In this document: piece by piece, positions 16,253 to 25,354 of the stretch
Position numbering within the stretch: position 1 is the stretch's first letter
How the letters are laid out: the number at the start of each line of letters is the position of its first letter
Assembly: GCF_003606365.2 (NCBI RefSeq)
Contig: NZ_CP031933.2
Coordinates: 2,542,001-2,606,000 of the forward strand
Direction: 5' to 3'
Origin: Companilactobacillus zhachilii
GTDB taxonomy: Bacteria; Bacillota; Bacilli; Lactobacillales; Lactobacillaceae
Length of the DNA stretch: 64,000 nt
Made by a program: the position numbers and the translations under genes
Notes under the pieces: generated by a model
What the model was told of the DNA's origin: nothing
Databases searched by the model: none
What the model saw: the letters and a program-made list of their open reading frames with translations, nothing else

Positions 16253-17692
16253 TCACTCCTTATTTTTTGAACGTTGCTCGTTTATAAAGTTTTTATACCA
16301 TTCAAAACTATCTTTTTTATATCTCTTATAGCTACCATGACCTTCATTATCAGCATCAACATAAATGACCCCATAACGTTTATCCATTTCACAACTACCA
16401 GCAGACACAATATCTATAATTCCCCAAGCCATATAAGCCCTAACATCAACACCTTCTTCTTTGGCTTTAATGATTTGATCAAAATGTTCTTTGAAGTAAT
16501 CTATCCGATATTGATCATGTATCTCACCGTTATCAAGTTTGTCATGGGCTCCAAAGCCATTTTCAGCAACAATAACCGGTTTCTGATATCTGTCATAAAC
16601 CTTATTCAAAGTATTTCTCAAGCCAATTGGATCAATTTGCCATCCCCATTCACTTGCTTTTAAATAAGGATTCTTAGTAGTAACAACTAAATTTCCGGCA
16701 GTTTGAGAAGAATTTTCTTGAACAGTACAAATCGATGAAGAATAATACGAAAACGATACTATATCCACTGTATTATTTTTTAATAGCCTCCTGTCCTCCT
16801 CACTTATTTCAAAGGTTACATCATGCTTTTTAAAAAATGGCTTTGCATAATATGGATACTCACCTCTTGACAAAATATCCATGCAATACCATTGGTTTAT
16901 TTGTTCATCCTTAACTAATTCAAGATTATCTTCGGGACTAGGTGTCAATGGATAATAACAGAAGCAACTAACCATAGCTACAAATTTGCCAGGTAAATTC
17001 ATTTCCCTGCCTAATTTTACAGTCTTAGCATTAGCTACAAATTGATTATGCAATGATAGAAAGACATCGTTATATGCATAATCCTTATTTTCATTTTTGA
17101 CTAAACTTACTCCATTAAATGGACTGAAATATCCTGCATTGATTTCATTGAATGGAAGCCAAAAATCAATTAAGTCACCCCATTTAGCCATAACAAATTT
17201 TGAAAATCTCATGTATAAATCAATGGTTTTTCTATTTGTCCATCCACGATATTTTTCAACTATTGCCAAAGGCATAGCGTAATGATTAATAGTTAAGAAA
17301 ATCTTAATTCCATTCTCATGCAGCTTTTTTATGATTTTGTCATAATATTCCACACCTTTTTCATTAGGTATTTCTTCTTCACCTGTTGGATATAACCGTG
17401 ACCAACTAATAGATAATCTATAAAGATCTAAGCCCAGTTCCTTAAACAGATCCACATCTTGGAGACCATATTCATATCCTTTGGTTCCTTTTCTAAAGGG
17501 ATAAAATTTATCTGAACTTGGATCCTTAGCTTCTTCAATCAACTTCTTTGTTAGCAGTCTAGTAGCTGTTGTTGCATCACTAGTTCGCGGTAAATATGGT
17601 CTGCAATCCTGTGTATCCATACCTTTACCATCGGTAAATCCACCTTCATACTGACTAGCAGACGTTGCACCGCCCCAAAGTATTCTATCCAT
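16253..17692 (-). CDS. bglA: GH1 6-phospho-beta-glucosidase
   Basis: A 479-residue cytoplasmic glycoside hydrolase family 1 enzyme that splits phosphorylated beta-glucosides imported by PTS. The catalytic acid/base glutamate is in LPFNEINAGYF (~residue 180) and the nucleophile is in VIVAENGFGAHD (~residue 375). WGGATSASQYEGG opens the barrel, and KRYGVIYVDADNEGHGSYKRYKKDSF is the C-terminal region that in 6-phospho enzymes binds the phosphate. It is the first gene of an operon ending in murQ, with a TGAAATT-type palindrome upstream. It may act on a phosphorylated MurNAc or GlcNAc glucoside rather than cellobiose (inference). Confidence 0.92.
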   Translation of the reverse strand: MDRILWGGATSASQYEGGFTDGKGMDTQDCRPYLPRTSDATTATRLLTKKLIEEAKDPSSDKFYPFRKGTKGYEYGLQDVDLFKELGLDLYRLSISWSRLYPTGEEEIPNEKGVEYYDKIIKKLHENGIKIFLTINHYAMPLAIVEKYRGWTNRKTIDLYMRFSKFVMAKWGDLIDFWLPFNEINAGYFSPFNGVSLVKNENKDYAYNDVFLSLHNQFVANAKTVKLGREMNLPGKFVAMVSCFCYYPLTPSPEDNLELVKDEQINQWYCMDILSRGEYPYYAKPFFKKHDVTFEISEEDRRLLKNNTVDIVSFSYYSSSICTVQENSSQTAGNLVVTTKNPYLKASEWGWQIDPIGLRNTLNKVYDRYQKPVIVAENGFGAHDKLDNGEIHDQYRIDYFKEHFDQIIKAKEEGVDVRAYMAWGIIDIVSAGSCEMDKRYGVIYVDADNEGHGSYKRYKKDSFEWYKNFINEQRSKNKE

Positions 17693-17765
17693 TATGTAAC
17701 CCCTTTCATTTATGATTTCATATTATCACGTAAGAAAAGTAGTTTCAATACATTTTGAATTTTAA

Positions 17766-17780
17766 TGAAATTTAATTTCT
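17766..17780. promoter_or_regulatory. Putative RpiR operator upstream of bglA operon
   Basis: TGAAATTTAATTTCT has 7-base arms with one mismatch. The same sequence, as perfect TGAAATT-A-AATTTCA, lies in the promoter of the sugar kinase on the other side of rpiR. Pairs of identical sites around a regulator gene suggest its operator. Confidence 0.5.
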
Positions 17781-17805
17781 TAAGATTCAAAAAAAACAAG
17801 ACGAA

Positions 17806-18675
17806 TTAAAATCCATCTCGCATTGATTTTTTATATTCATTAACAGCTTTTCGAGACTCACTGATTCTATCCTTTGACACGTCAAAATATCTACTTACAT
17901 AAGAATAATAGACAATATCCACCAGCATAAATTGTGCATGTAGTGATTGTGTCGCGGCAATTCTGATTGAGCTTTCCATCGGTTGTGAAGTTTGAACAGA
18001 TATATCAGCCATCTTACTTAATGAATTTGATCCCAGTTTAGTCAAGGTCACAACTTCCATACCACTATTTTTTGCATGTTCTGCTGCTAAGATGACCTCG
18101 GGAGATTCACCACTATTCGAAATTAACCACAAAATACTATCGTTTTTGTCGCCATTTACTATTAGAGGTAGCACTTGATTCAAATCATCATTAGCTACAC
18201 ATAAATGTCCTAGACGTGTCCATTTTTGAGCTATATTTTCCGCAACTAAAAAAGAAGCCCCAACACCAAATAAAATAATCTGTTTTGAATTTCTAAGGTG
18301 TGAAACCAACTCATTAATGGTCTCTTTTTTCACCAAATCAACAGTTTCCTTGATTGACTCCTGTGCATTGTGAAGAAGTTTTTCTTTTATAGAATACAAA
18401 TCCTCATCTTTATGTATTTCCTCATACAGGTTTGGATCATTACTGTTGGTCGTTAAATCTGCTGAAAGTTGTACTTTTAATCCACTATAATTCAAAAATC
18501 CAATATGCCTTGCAAAACGGCTAACGGTCGCAGCACTTGTATTAGATTCTTTAGCCAGCTTATGCACATTCATATTAACTACATCTCCCTGATGATTTAG
18601 CACATAGGAAGCAACTTGCAATTCAGTATCGGACAGCGAACCTCTGACACTTTCAATATTCCCTCTGACAGTCAT
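17806..18675 (-). CDS. RpiR-family transcriptional regulator (HTH + SIS)
   Basis: A 289-residue regulator. The N-terminal RpiR helix-turn-helix (residues 1-75) contains VHKLAKESNTSAATVSRFARHIGF. A C-terminal SIS domain (ILFGVGASFLVAENIAQKW, ILWLISNSGESPEVILAA) binds a phosphosugar. MurR-type members respond to MurNAc-6-phosphate, which fits the murQ operon next door. It lies between bglA (same strand) and a divergent sugar kinase, with matching palindromes in both promoters. GGGGAG precedes the start. Confidence 0.88.
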   Translation of the reverse strand: MTVRGNIESVRGSLSDTELQVASYVLNHQGDVVNMNVHKLAKESNTSAATVSRFARHIGFLNYSGLKVQLSADLTTNSNDPNLYEEIHKDEDLYSIKEKLLHNAQESIKETVDLVKKETINELVSHLRNSKQIILFGVGASFLVAENIAQKWTRLGHLCVANDDLNQVLPLIVNGDKNDSILWLISNSGESPEVILAAEHAKNSGMEVVTLTKLGSNSLSKMADISVQTSQPMESSIRIAATQSLHAQFMLVDIVYYSYVSRYFDVSKDRISESRKAVNEYKKSMRDGF

Positions 18676-18776
18676 AAATTATCTCCCCATTTCAGATGAT
18701 ATATAGTATAGACCAAATATTATAATTTATAAATTAAGCTTTTAGAAAATAATTTTCTCATTATATTCATCACTAT

Positions 18777-18791
18777 TGAAATTAAATTTCA
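18777..18791. promoter_or_regulatory. Putative RpiR operator upstream of the sugar kinase
   Basis: Perfect palindrome TGAAATTAAATTTCA (7-base arms, single central base), shared with the bglA promoter. It lies between rpiR and the divergent kinase, so it could control both. Confidence 0.55.
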
Positions 18792-18810
18792 TTAATATAT
18801 AATTATTGTA

Positions 18811-18824
18811 TGAAAGCGTTATCA
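18811..18824 (+). promoter_or_regulatory. cre site upstream of the sugar kinase
   Basis: TGAAAGCGTTATCA matches the CcpA consensus TGWAANCGNTNWCA at every position. It lies between the likely promoter and the ribosome binding site. Confidence 0.75.
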
Positions 18825-18849
18825 ATTTTACAAGGAGGAATTACAAAAA

Positions 18850-19749
18850 ATGTCATACGTGATTGGGCTTGATTGCGGTGGAACTCATATTGTCGGCCAG
18901 CTCTGGAATAAGGACTCAAGAGAATTAATTACAGAGGTTAAATCCGGACCTGGAAATGTTGTTATGAACTATGCCCTAGCTATTTCCAATATAGTTAATA
19001 CAATTCAAGAAATCTTGGATAAAAATAATACTATACAAATCGAACTTATTCTAGTAGGTATTGCAGGCATTGAATCTTCAAGTAAAACAAATGAAGTCAT
19101 TTCATTACTAACTAACACCTTTAACGTACATGTAGAAGTTATTAGCGATGCAAAATTGGCACTTCTTAATGGTTTGGAAGGTCGTGACGGATCACTAATC
19201 ATATCAGGAACAGGATCAATTATATATGGAAGACAAAATAATACTTTTTTACGCGTAGGAGGACTTGGATACATTTTAGGCGATGAAGGTAGCGCTTATG
19301 ACATCAGTAAACGTGCTTTACAACAGGTTCTAAATAGAATTGATGCCAACAAAAAATCATTATTACAAGCTTCCTTATTCAGCGGATTGAACGCTCATAC
19401 AAAAAACGAAGCCATTGCTCAATTCTATACTAATGATAGAAAAGAAAACGCAAATTTAGCTAGAATTGTAGCCAAAGAAGCTGAAAATAAAAACCTAGAT
19501 GCAATTGATGTTTTAGACTCCTGTTCTAAGTCACTGGCTAATCAAGCAATTACTATGCTTTCACAATTCGAAAAACCAATTCCTAATACAATTGCCTTAT
19601 CCGGATCTGTTTTGAAAAACAATGAGTTATTCAATAAAAAGTTGAGAATGTATATATCCAATAAATTTCCCGAATGTGAATTTGTAAATATAACCAGTAA
19701 CAATGCACATGGCGTACTTTTTTTTGACAACTGGAAACAAAGCAATTAA
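18850..19749 (+). CDS. BadF/BcrA-type N-acetylhexosamine kinase
   Basis: A 299-residue ASKHA-fold kinase. It has phosphate-binding loop LDCGGTHIVGQLW, SGTGSIIYG, the GGLGYILGDEGSAYDI motif and a C-terminal ALSGSVL adenosine loop. This is the N-acetylglucosamine kinase / MurK-like branch of the BadF family, which phosphorylates GlcNAc or MurNAc. A strong AAGGAGG precedes the ATG. It is divergent from rpiR and shares a palindrome with the bglA-murQ operon. It probably phosphorylates free amino sugar released by the glucosidase (inference). Confidence 0.85.
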   Translation: MSYVIGLDCGGTHIVGQLWNKDSRELITEVKSGPGNVVMNYALAISNIVNTIQEILDKNNTIQIELILVGIAGIESSSKTNEVISLLTNTFNVHVEVISDAKLALLNGLEGRDGSLIISGTGSIIYGRQNNTFLRVGGLGYILGDEGSAYDISKRALQQVLNRIDANKKSLLQASLFSGLNAHTKNEAIAQFYTNDRKENANLARIVAKEAENKNLDAIDVLDSCSKSLANQAITMLSQFEKPIPNTIALSGSVLKNNELFNKKLRMYISNKFPECEFVNITSNNAHGVLFFDNWKQSN

Positions 19750-19783
19750 TTATTATTAAATGCTAATCGCATCAAACAAAAAC

Positions 19784-19828
19784 AGCCATAAGAAATATTC
19801 AAAATGAATATCTCCTATGGCTATTTTC
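19784..19828 (+). terminator. Intrinsic terminator after the sugar kinase
   Basis: AGCCATA plus an inner AATATTC/GAATAT stem pairs with TATGGCT, followed by ATTTTCT. It separates the kinase from the convergent glycosaminoglycan island. Confidence 0.7.
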
Positions 19829-19884
19829 TATACCCAGACTCTTTTTAATTCCATAATCATCACTTACTTCACAATCTACCGCAA

Positions 19885-20679
19885 TTAAACATTGTTCCCA
19901 TAAGCTTCAAATTGTGTTAAAGCCGGAAAGGTAGATGCATCTTTATCTTTAATTAGGTTAAACAGTTTTAACCAAGTTACCCTTCGCTTGTCCACAGCAA
20001 ATACCTGGCGTTCTTTTGTTTTATTTAAATTAAATGATTGAATTGAACCATCAGAAAACTCAATTGAAATTGTAGTCCAATGACTATCATGTGGATAATC
20101 AGCACGTAAAATAATTGCCAACTTATCTAGTTCCACTTCTCTACCAAAATCAATCTTCATTTCAGCATCTTCTTGTTGATTGATGCCCCATGATTGAAAT
20201 GGAAAATTGCCATGACTCTCATTTGCTACGATACCATCGATTGCATTCTTACTGTAAAACACATATTCTCCTCGTGTTTCTGCATTTGCTGTGGCATGAG
20301 GATAACTAAAATCAGCGTCATGTTGATCGTGACTATTTTCTGCCAAATTACGATAAGAACTAATCTCATCATCTGTAGCATAACGTACAGTTACATAGTT
20401 ATTTCGTGTTTGAAATGCACTCTCTGGATATGGCCATTCACGCTGCAAATTAAACGGAATTTTATATTGCCAAGAATTCTCTGTTACATAAATTAATGCT
20501 GGTTTAATCGCAACATCCAATTGAACAATTAAGTATCTGGGTGCTTCATCAATAACGATATTATAAAAATCGTTTAACTTGTAATGATGATGAAATGCAA
20601 GATAAGTTGAATTCATTCCACTACTTTCCTTGATAACATCTTTCCCATTGATTAACTGTAGTGTAATTTTATTATCCAT
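19885..20679 (-). CDS. Cytoplasmic protein with a discoidin (F5/8 type C)-like C-terminal domain
   Basis: 264 residues without signal peptide or membrane segment. Residues ~150-260 look like a discoidin/F5-8C carbohydrate-binding sandwich: NAIDG, FPFQSWGINQQ, KIDFGREVELDKLAIILRAD, ISIEFSDG and FPALTQFEAYG. The N-terminal half is unassigned. Its start overlaps the kdgK stop by 8 bases, so it belongs to the uronate pathway transcript. Intracellular placement of such a domain is odd. It could be an enzyme subunit or a sugar-binding protein, but no catalytic site is visible, so I do not assign a function. Confidence 0.7.
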   Translation of the reverse strand: MDNKITLQLINGKDVIKESSGMNSTYLAFHHHYKLNDFYNIVIDEAPRYLIVQLDVAIKPALIYVTENSWQYKIPFNLQREWPYPESAFQTRNNYVTVRYATDDEISSYRNLAENSHDQHDADFSYPHATANAETRGEYVFYSKNAIDGIVANESHGNFPFQSWGINQQEDAEMKIDFGREVELDKLAIILRADYPHDSHWTTISIEFSDGSIQSFNLNKTKERQVFAVDKRRVTWLKLFNLIKDKDASTFPALTQFEAYGNNV

Positions 20680-21628
20680 TATTTACCCCCATAAATTTAT
20701 CCAATTCCATTCTTGTTGGATAACCATCACTATCACCTGCATCTTGAACGGCCAGTGCTCCGATTGCACACGCACGTTTAACAGCATTTTTTATTCCAAT
20801 ATCTTCTAGTAATCCAGAAATCATTCCTACTGCAAATCCATCGCCTGCACCGACTGTATCAACTACATTCTCTACTCTGTATCCATCAATTAATTGTAAT
20901 TGTTCTCCCCTAACCTTTAGGTAAGCGCCACTTGGTCCAGCCTTTATTACCACCGCTTGTGTTATGCTACTTTGATTCAAATAGAAATCAGCTATATCTT
21001 CAGGATCATCAGTCCCCACCAATTGTTCACCTTCATGAATTCCCGGCATAACAATTACTGCCTTACTAGCCAAGTAATTTAACTTTTGTTTCATTTCCTG
21101 CTTATCTAGCCATAGTTGCGGACGTATATTAGGATCATATGTAGTCACTATTTCCCTATCGTTTGCCATATCCATCAATTTTTCAACAGATCTATAACCA
21201 TTCTCAGAAATTGCAGCCATAATGCCTGAACAATGAATCAAACCAACATTTTCAAAATCTATTTTTTCCAAACTATCAGTGTTGTAATGTGATGCCGCTG
21301 AATTTTTTCGATAATAAAATATATCTGGATCACCTTTATCTACTCGTTGCTTTAAATAAAAGCCTGTCCAATAATCATTATTTGTCTCGATATAATTCGT
21401 GTGTATCCCATTTTGTTCAACTTCTCTTTTTATCGATTGTCCTAACGGATCATTTCCGATAGCTGTAATATATCTAGATTCTATTCCTAATCTAGAAACA
21501 CCCACTGCAACATTTAATTCTGCACCTGCTAGATATTTTTTAAAATGTTTTGCGTCCATTAATTCAGCATTAAGATCTTCGGAACTGAAAACAATCAATG
21601 GTTCGCCAATAGTTAAAAAGCTTTTCAT
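20672..21628 (-). CDS. kdgK: 2-keto-3-deoxygluconate kinase (PfkB family)
   Basis: A 318-residue PfkB sugar kinase that phosphorylates 2-keto-3-deoxygluconate to KDPG. It opens with FLTIGEPLIVF, has an early KYLAGAELNVAVGVSRLG sugar site and ends with the signature VVDTVGAGDGFAVGM carrying the catalytic aspartate. MKSFLT was taken as start since GAGGTGGG lies just upstream. It follows kduD after a strong terminator, so its expression may depend on readthrough or its own promoter. It supplies the substrate of kdgA at 30448. Confidence 0.9.
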   Translation of the reverse strand: MKSFLTIGEPLIVFSSEDLNAELMDAKHFKKYLAGAELNVAVGVSRLGIESRYITAIGNDPLGQSIKREVEQNGIHTNYIETNNDYWTGFYLKQRVDKGDPDIFYYRKNSAASHYNTDSLEKIDFENVGLIHCSGIMAAISENGYRSVEKLMDMANDREIVTTYDPNIRPQLWLDKQEMKQKLNYLASKAVIVMPGIHEGEQLVGTDDPEDIADFYLNQSSITQAVVIKAGPSGAYLKVRGEQLQLIDGYRVENVVDTVGAGDGFAVGMISGLLEDIGIKNAVKRACAIGALAVQDAGDSDGYPTRMELDKFMGVNNG

Positions 21629-21642
21629 ATTTCCCACCTCTG

Positions 21643-21668
21643 AAAAAAGGCCGCTTATTAGCGGCCTT
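21643..21668 (-). terminator. Intrinsic terminator between kduD and kdgK
   Basis: GGCCGC-TAATAA-GCGGCC followed by T6 on the minus strand. It would end the long ugl-to-kduD transcript while letting a fraction read into kdgK. Confidence 0.85.
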
Positions 21669-21683
21669 CACTGAATTCTTCTA

Positions 21684-22511
21684 TTAACGTACCAAGTAAC
21701 CGCCGTCAACAGCTAAGATATGACCATTAACATAATTTGAAGCTTTACTTGCTAGGAATACTGCAACTCCCATCAATTCTGATGGTTCTGCCCAATGATT
21801 TGCTGGAATTCTATCGAGAATTTCTTGATTACGAGCTTTATCTGCACGAATTGGAGCAGTATTGGCAGTCTTGATATATCCTGGAGCAATTGCGTTAACT
21901 TGAATGTTATAAGGTCCTAATTCACTGGCAAAGGCTTTTGTTAAACCAGCCACACCATGCTTTGAAGCAGTGTATGAAGGAATAAACTTACCACCTTGGA
22001 ATGAAAGCATTGATCCAATGTTAATAATTTTTCCTGATTTTTGTTTTGCCATTTCTTTAGCAGCGGCTAATGACATGTGGTAGACCGCATTTAAATTAAT
22101 GTTAATAACCATGTCCCAATCTTTATCTTTCGATTCAAGAAGTGGATTACGACGAATCATTCCGGCATTGTTGATAAGAATATCAATGTGACCATATGTA
22201 TCAATAACATGTTTAACAACTTCTTCAGCAACGCCTTCCTTTGTCAAATCGACATCCATGAATTCAACTTTATGACCGCGTTTTTCAATCATTGCACGAG
22301 TATTGTCCCATTCAGCTGTACCGAATGTAGGAATAAAGATATCTGCCCCAGCTTCGGCCAAAGCAACTGCATATCCTTGTCCCAAACCAGTGTTACCACC
22401 TGTAACAACGGCAACCTTTCCTGTTAAATCAAAAAAGTTCATTTTGAATTGATCTAATGCTGCTTCATTTGCTTGAATTTCTTCTTTTGATTGTTCCATT
22501 TTATTCACCAT
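21684..22511 (-). CDS. kduD: 2-dehydro-3-deoxy-D-gluconate 5-dehydrogenase (SDR family)
   Basis: A 275-residue short-chain dehydrogenase. It has a cofactor loop TGGNTGLGQGYAVALAEAGA, NNAG, a catalytic serine in IGSMLSF and YTASKHGVAG as the Tyr-x-x-x-Lys pair. KduD reduces 2,5-diketo-3-deoxygluconate to 2-keto-3-deoxygluconate. The N-terminus carries about 25 extra residues before the SDR core. MVNKMEQ is favoured as start, but an ATG four codons downstream is possible. It sits between kduI and kdgK. Confidence 0.9.
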   Translation of the reverse strand: MVNKMEQSKEEIQANEAALDQFKMNFFDLTGKVAVVTGGNTGLGQGYAVALAEAGADIFIPTFGTAEWDNTRAMIEKRGHKVEFMDVDLTKEGVAEEVVKHVIDTYGHIDILINNAGMIRRNPLLESKDKDWDMVININLNAVYHMSLAAAKEMAKQKSGKIINIGSMLSFQGGKFIPSYTASKHGVAGLTKAFASELGPYNIQVNAIAPGYIKTANTAPIRADKARNQEILDRIPANHWAEPSELMGVAVFLASKASNYVNGHILAVDGGYLVR

Positions 22512-22538
22512 TTTCCTTCTCATTTTTAATTTATAATT

Positions 22539-23384
22539 TTATTTCAAATCGTTCATTGCTACTTGATCCATATCATCATAAGTTTGGTTTTCGCCACACA
22601 TTGCCCAAATGAATGAGTAATTTGTTGTTCCAACACCACAATGAATTGACCAACTAGGATTAATTACAGCTTGCTCAGGTGATAGTACGATATGTTTAGA
22701 TTCGTCTGGCTTGCCTAAGAAATGAAATACACGTGTATCTTCAGCACCAAAATCAAAGTACATGTAAGTTTCCATTCTGCGTGCATGTGTATGTGCTGGC
22801 ATCGTATTCCATGATGACCCTGGTTCGAGTACCGTATAACCCATTTGTAATTGGCAAGTATCCATTTGTGAAGCATCAATATACTTGTAAATTGTACGTT
22901 TGTTCATATGTTCTTGGTCACCCATTGGTTTTGCTAGGGCATTTGCGAATGGTAATTTTTTATCTGGATAAGTCTTATGTGCCGGTGTAGAAACCACATA
23001 GAATTTAGCAGGGTTTTTAGCATCCTCGGATTCAAAGATCACATGTTTTCTACCCATACCTACGTAATAGCCGTCATGGTTGACCATCTCTTCTTTTTTA
23101 CCATCGATAGTAATTGAACCCTTACCACCGATATTGATAAGTCCTAATTCTCTACGTTGTAAGAAGTACTCAACGCCTAAATCCTTATCAAGTTTAATCT
23201 CCAATGGTTCATCAATTGGCGTTACACCACCAAAAATCATACGATCATTGTAAGTGTAAGTTAGTGAGATATCACCATCCTTGAATAAATCTGTAACTAA
23301 GAATTGATCTCTTAGTTGCTCCGTAGAATAGTTACGAATGTCCTCCGGACTATGTGAATAATTAATGTTCATTGAAAATGCCAT
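22539..23384 (-). CDS. kduI: 5-dehydro-4-deoxy-D-glucuronate isomerase
   Basis: A 281-residue cupin-type isomerase acting on the unsaturated-uronate product (DKI to DKII), in the cytoplasm. The metal site is visible in MPAHTHARRMETYMYFDF (two His and Glu), and the last ligand is in the WSIHCGVGTTNYSFIW region. Length and ends (AMCGENQTYDDMD) match KduI. AGGAGG precedes the ATG. It follows the heparinase-like lyase and precedes kduD, giving the expected pathway order. Confidence 0.93.
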   Translation of the reverse strand: MAFSMNINYSHSPEDIRNYSTEQLRDQFLVTDLFKDGDISLTYTYNDRMIFGGVTPIDEPLEIKLDKDLGVEYFLQRRELGLINIGGKGSITIDGKKEEMVNHDGYYVGMGRKHVIFESEDAKNPAKFYVVSTPAHKTYPDKKLPFANALAKPMGDQEHMNKRTIYKYIDASQMDTCQLQMGYTVLEPGSSWNTMPAHTHARRMETYMYFDFGAEDTRVFHFLGKPDESKHIVLSPEQAVINPSWSIHCGVGTTNYSFIWAMCGENQTYDDMDQVAMNDLK

Positions 23385-23446
23385 AATTTCCTCCTATTAG
23401 ATTTCTTATACCGAAACATGATTTCTTTTAATATTGGCAAAAAATT

Positions 23447-25354
23447 TTATAGTAATCGATTATATTCACCATTCTCTGAAATAACCAAATCACCATAGTA
23501 AGGTTGTCCATTGACGTAATAAACTTTGTCTCCAATAAAGGTATTCTCATGTTCTAAAACTACATCAATCTTAGTTCCATCGTTTAAAGCTATTTCAATA
23601 GGATAACAATATGTATCTAATACATCGGTATGTGAACCCGAACGAGTTGCCTGCAATTTAGTAATCGTATCCACATCAGCATCGTTTCCAACTGCAAAAT
23701 AACTAACAAACTGATTTTCAAACTCAGAACTAGTAACAATTTTTACTGTACTTTCCTGCTCATTATATCTAGGTGAATAAATTTGATTCTCTGCTTGTTT
23801 GATCTTGTCTGAAAAGAACATTTTAAATTTCTTATTGTCTGCTTGACTCAAAACAATACTTCCATTCTCTTCACTAGCTTCAGCAATCAACTCAGGTGAA
23901 AGAATCCAATTATTCTTTTTTAGATGTTTGCCTTTTTGTGTACCGACATCAAATATCAGTGCAAGCTCATGTTTCTTAAACCAAATAAAATATCTTGTAT
24001 AATTAAAACAATGTTCTTTATCAAAATAACTAGTAACAACAACATCATAATTCTCAAAATGCTTAACTTGATTATTTCCTGGAGTTGTTACCTTCGCATA
24101 CTTCCAGGAATCATGTGGAACAAGTGGATATACATCATCGATACTAACAATATTATGCGATGACCCTGATTTTAAGTTTCGTCTAATTTCAGAATCGATA
24201 TAAGTATAACGACCTGGATCAATCAAAATATTTTGATTATCAATTGTCAAATCTATGTGTCCTAATGCTGTATGACCATGTCCGCTACCTAAATCTCCGT
24301 TATAACAATGCCAATAGTTTCCTCGTTGATCCTTCATATAGTAATTGCCTGAAATAGTTGCATCAAGATACGAGCTAGAATTTTCTTCTTGTGTTCTAGT
24401 TAAACTCAAATTGTTTAATGAATAAAATTCGAGAGGGATGAAATCATATTTTGTTTCACTCATTTTTGAATTTAAGATCAACTGTGCTGATGCTATCAAG
24501 TCTGCTGTTTCAATAGCATCCGTATCTCCTTGTTGCAAAATCTTACTATTAGGTAATACAAAGTAATCGAAAGCTTTCAACATCAAACGAAGTTTTTTAA
24601 TGATGACTTCGGGAAACTCCAGACCATTATTTTTATATGCAGCATATACACATAAAGTGCTTCTGAATACTTCAATAAAATATAGTGGTGACTGTTCCCA
24701 ATGAATTCCGTCATCATCGACTTGAAGTTCCATCTCTGTAGTTAATTTATGTAAAGCCCAGCTTACTAAATCAGCACTAATAACATCTTCATTAACTGCA
24801 TTGAAACAAAGTATTCCAGTTGTAATCAGAACACCCCAATTACTCAAATCATATTTATCAATATAGTTTTGATTCAAATACTCTGCTTGTGCTTGAATAG
24901 TCTCGTCAATTTTAATTTTTTCTATATCAGTTAATAGATTTTTCTTCACTAACACTTTATAAACAAGGGACCAATTCAAAAGGCGAATTCCAGTATCAAT
25001 TGTTCGCCAAGCAGTGTATCGATACTTAATTTGATCATAATCATTTTGAATCCAATCCATCATAAAGCGCTTAGCTTTTAACAAATACTTTTCATCATTG
25101 GTATATAGATAAGTAATTAATAAATCTTGTAAATATTCCTGACGATTCAACACATATAACCACTCAGGGTCTCCGTTAGGCGACTTATGCCAATCTTCTA
25201 GTTGATATGTAATTGGCGATGGTTCCATATTATAAACATGTTGAAATAGAAACTTATTCTCTAAAAGTAATTTTGAATTATTAAAATATAAATCAGTATA
25301 GGCAACTTGATTGTTTGACAACAAATTTTTTACGGTAGATAAATTATCACTCAT
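23447..25354 (-). CDS. Heparinase II/III-family polysaccharide lyase, cytoplasmic
   Basis: A 635-residue lyase of the heparinase II/III superfamily. An N-terminal alpha/alpha toroid (residues ~40-320) includes WRTIDTGIRLLNW and SNWGVLITTGI. A C-terminal beta-sandwich begins around HGHTALGHIDLTIDNQNILIDPGRYTY. There is no signal peptide, so it should act on imported oligosaccharides, cutting uronic-acid linkages to yield unsaturated disaccharides. Its start overlaps the yajC stop by 8 bases, placing it in the PTS operon. The glycan (heparosan, hyaluronan or chondroitin oligomers) cannot be read from sequence. Confidence 0.85.
   Translation of the reverse strand: MSDNLSTVKNLLSNNQVAYTDLYFNNSKLLLENKFLFQHVYNMEPSPITYQLEDWHKSPNGDPEWLYVLNRQEYLQDLLITYLYTNDEKYLLKAKRFMMDWIQNDYDQIKYRYTAWRTIDTGIRLLNWSLVYKVLVKKNLLTDIEKIKIDETIQAQAEYLNQNYIDKYDLSNWGVLITTGILCFNAVNEDVISADLVSWALHKLTTEMELQVDDDGIHWEQSPLYFIEVFRSTLCVYAAYKNNGLEFPEVIIKKLRLMLKAFDYFVLPNSKILQQGDTDAIETADLIASAQLILNSKMSETKYDFIPLEFYSLNNLSLTRTQEENSSSYLDATISGNYYMKDQRGNYWHCYNGDLGSGHGHTALGHIDLTIDNQNILIDPGRYTYIDSEIRRNLKSGSSHNIVSIDDVYPLVPHDSWKYAKVTTPGNNQVKHFENYDVVVTSYFDKEHCFNYTRYFIWFKKHELALIFDVGTQKGKHLKKNNWILSPELIAEASEENGSIVLSQADNKKFKMFFSDKIKQAENQIYSPRYNEQESTVKIVTSSEFENQFVSYFAVGNDADVDTITKLQATRSGSHTDVLDTYCYPIEIALNDGTKIDVVLEHENTFIGDKVYYVNGQPYYGDLVISENGEYNRLL

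Noticed and set aside
18811..18824. LacI-family operator instead of cre
   Set aside because: It matches the cre consensus fully, and the local regulator is RpiR, whose own palindrome lies alongside.
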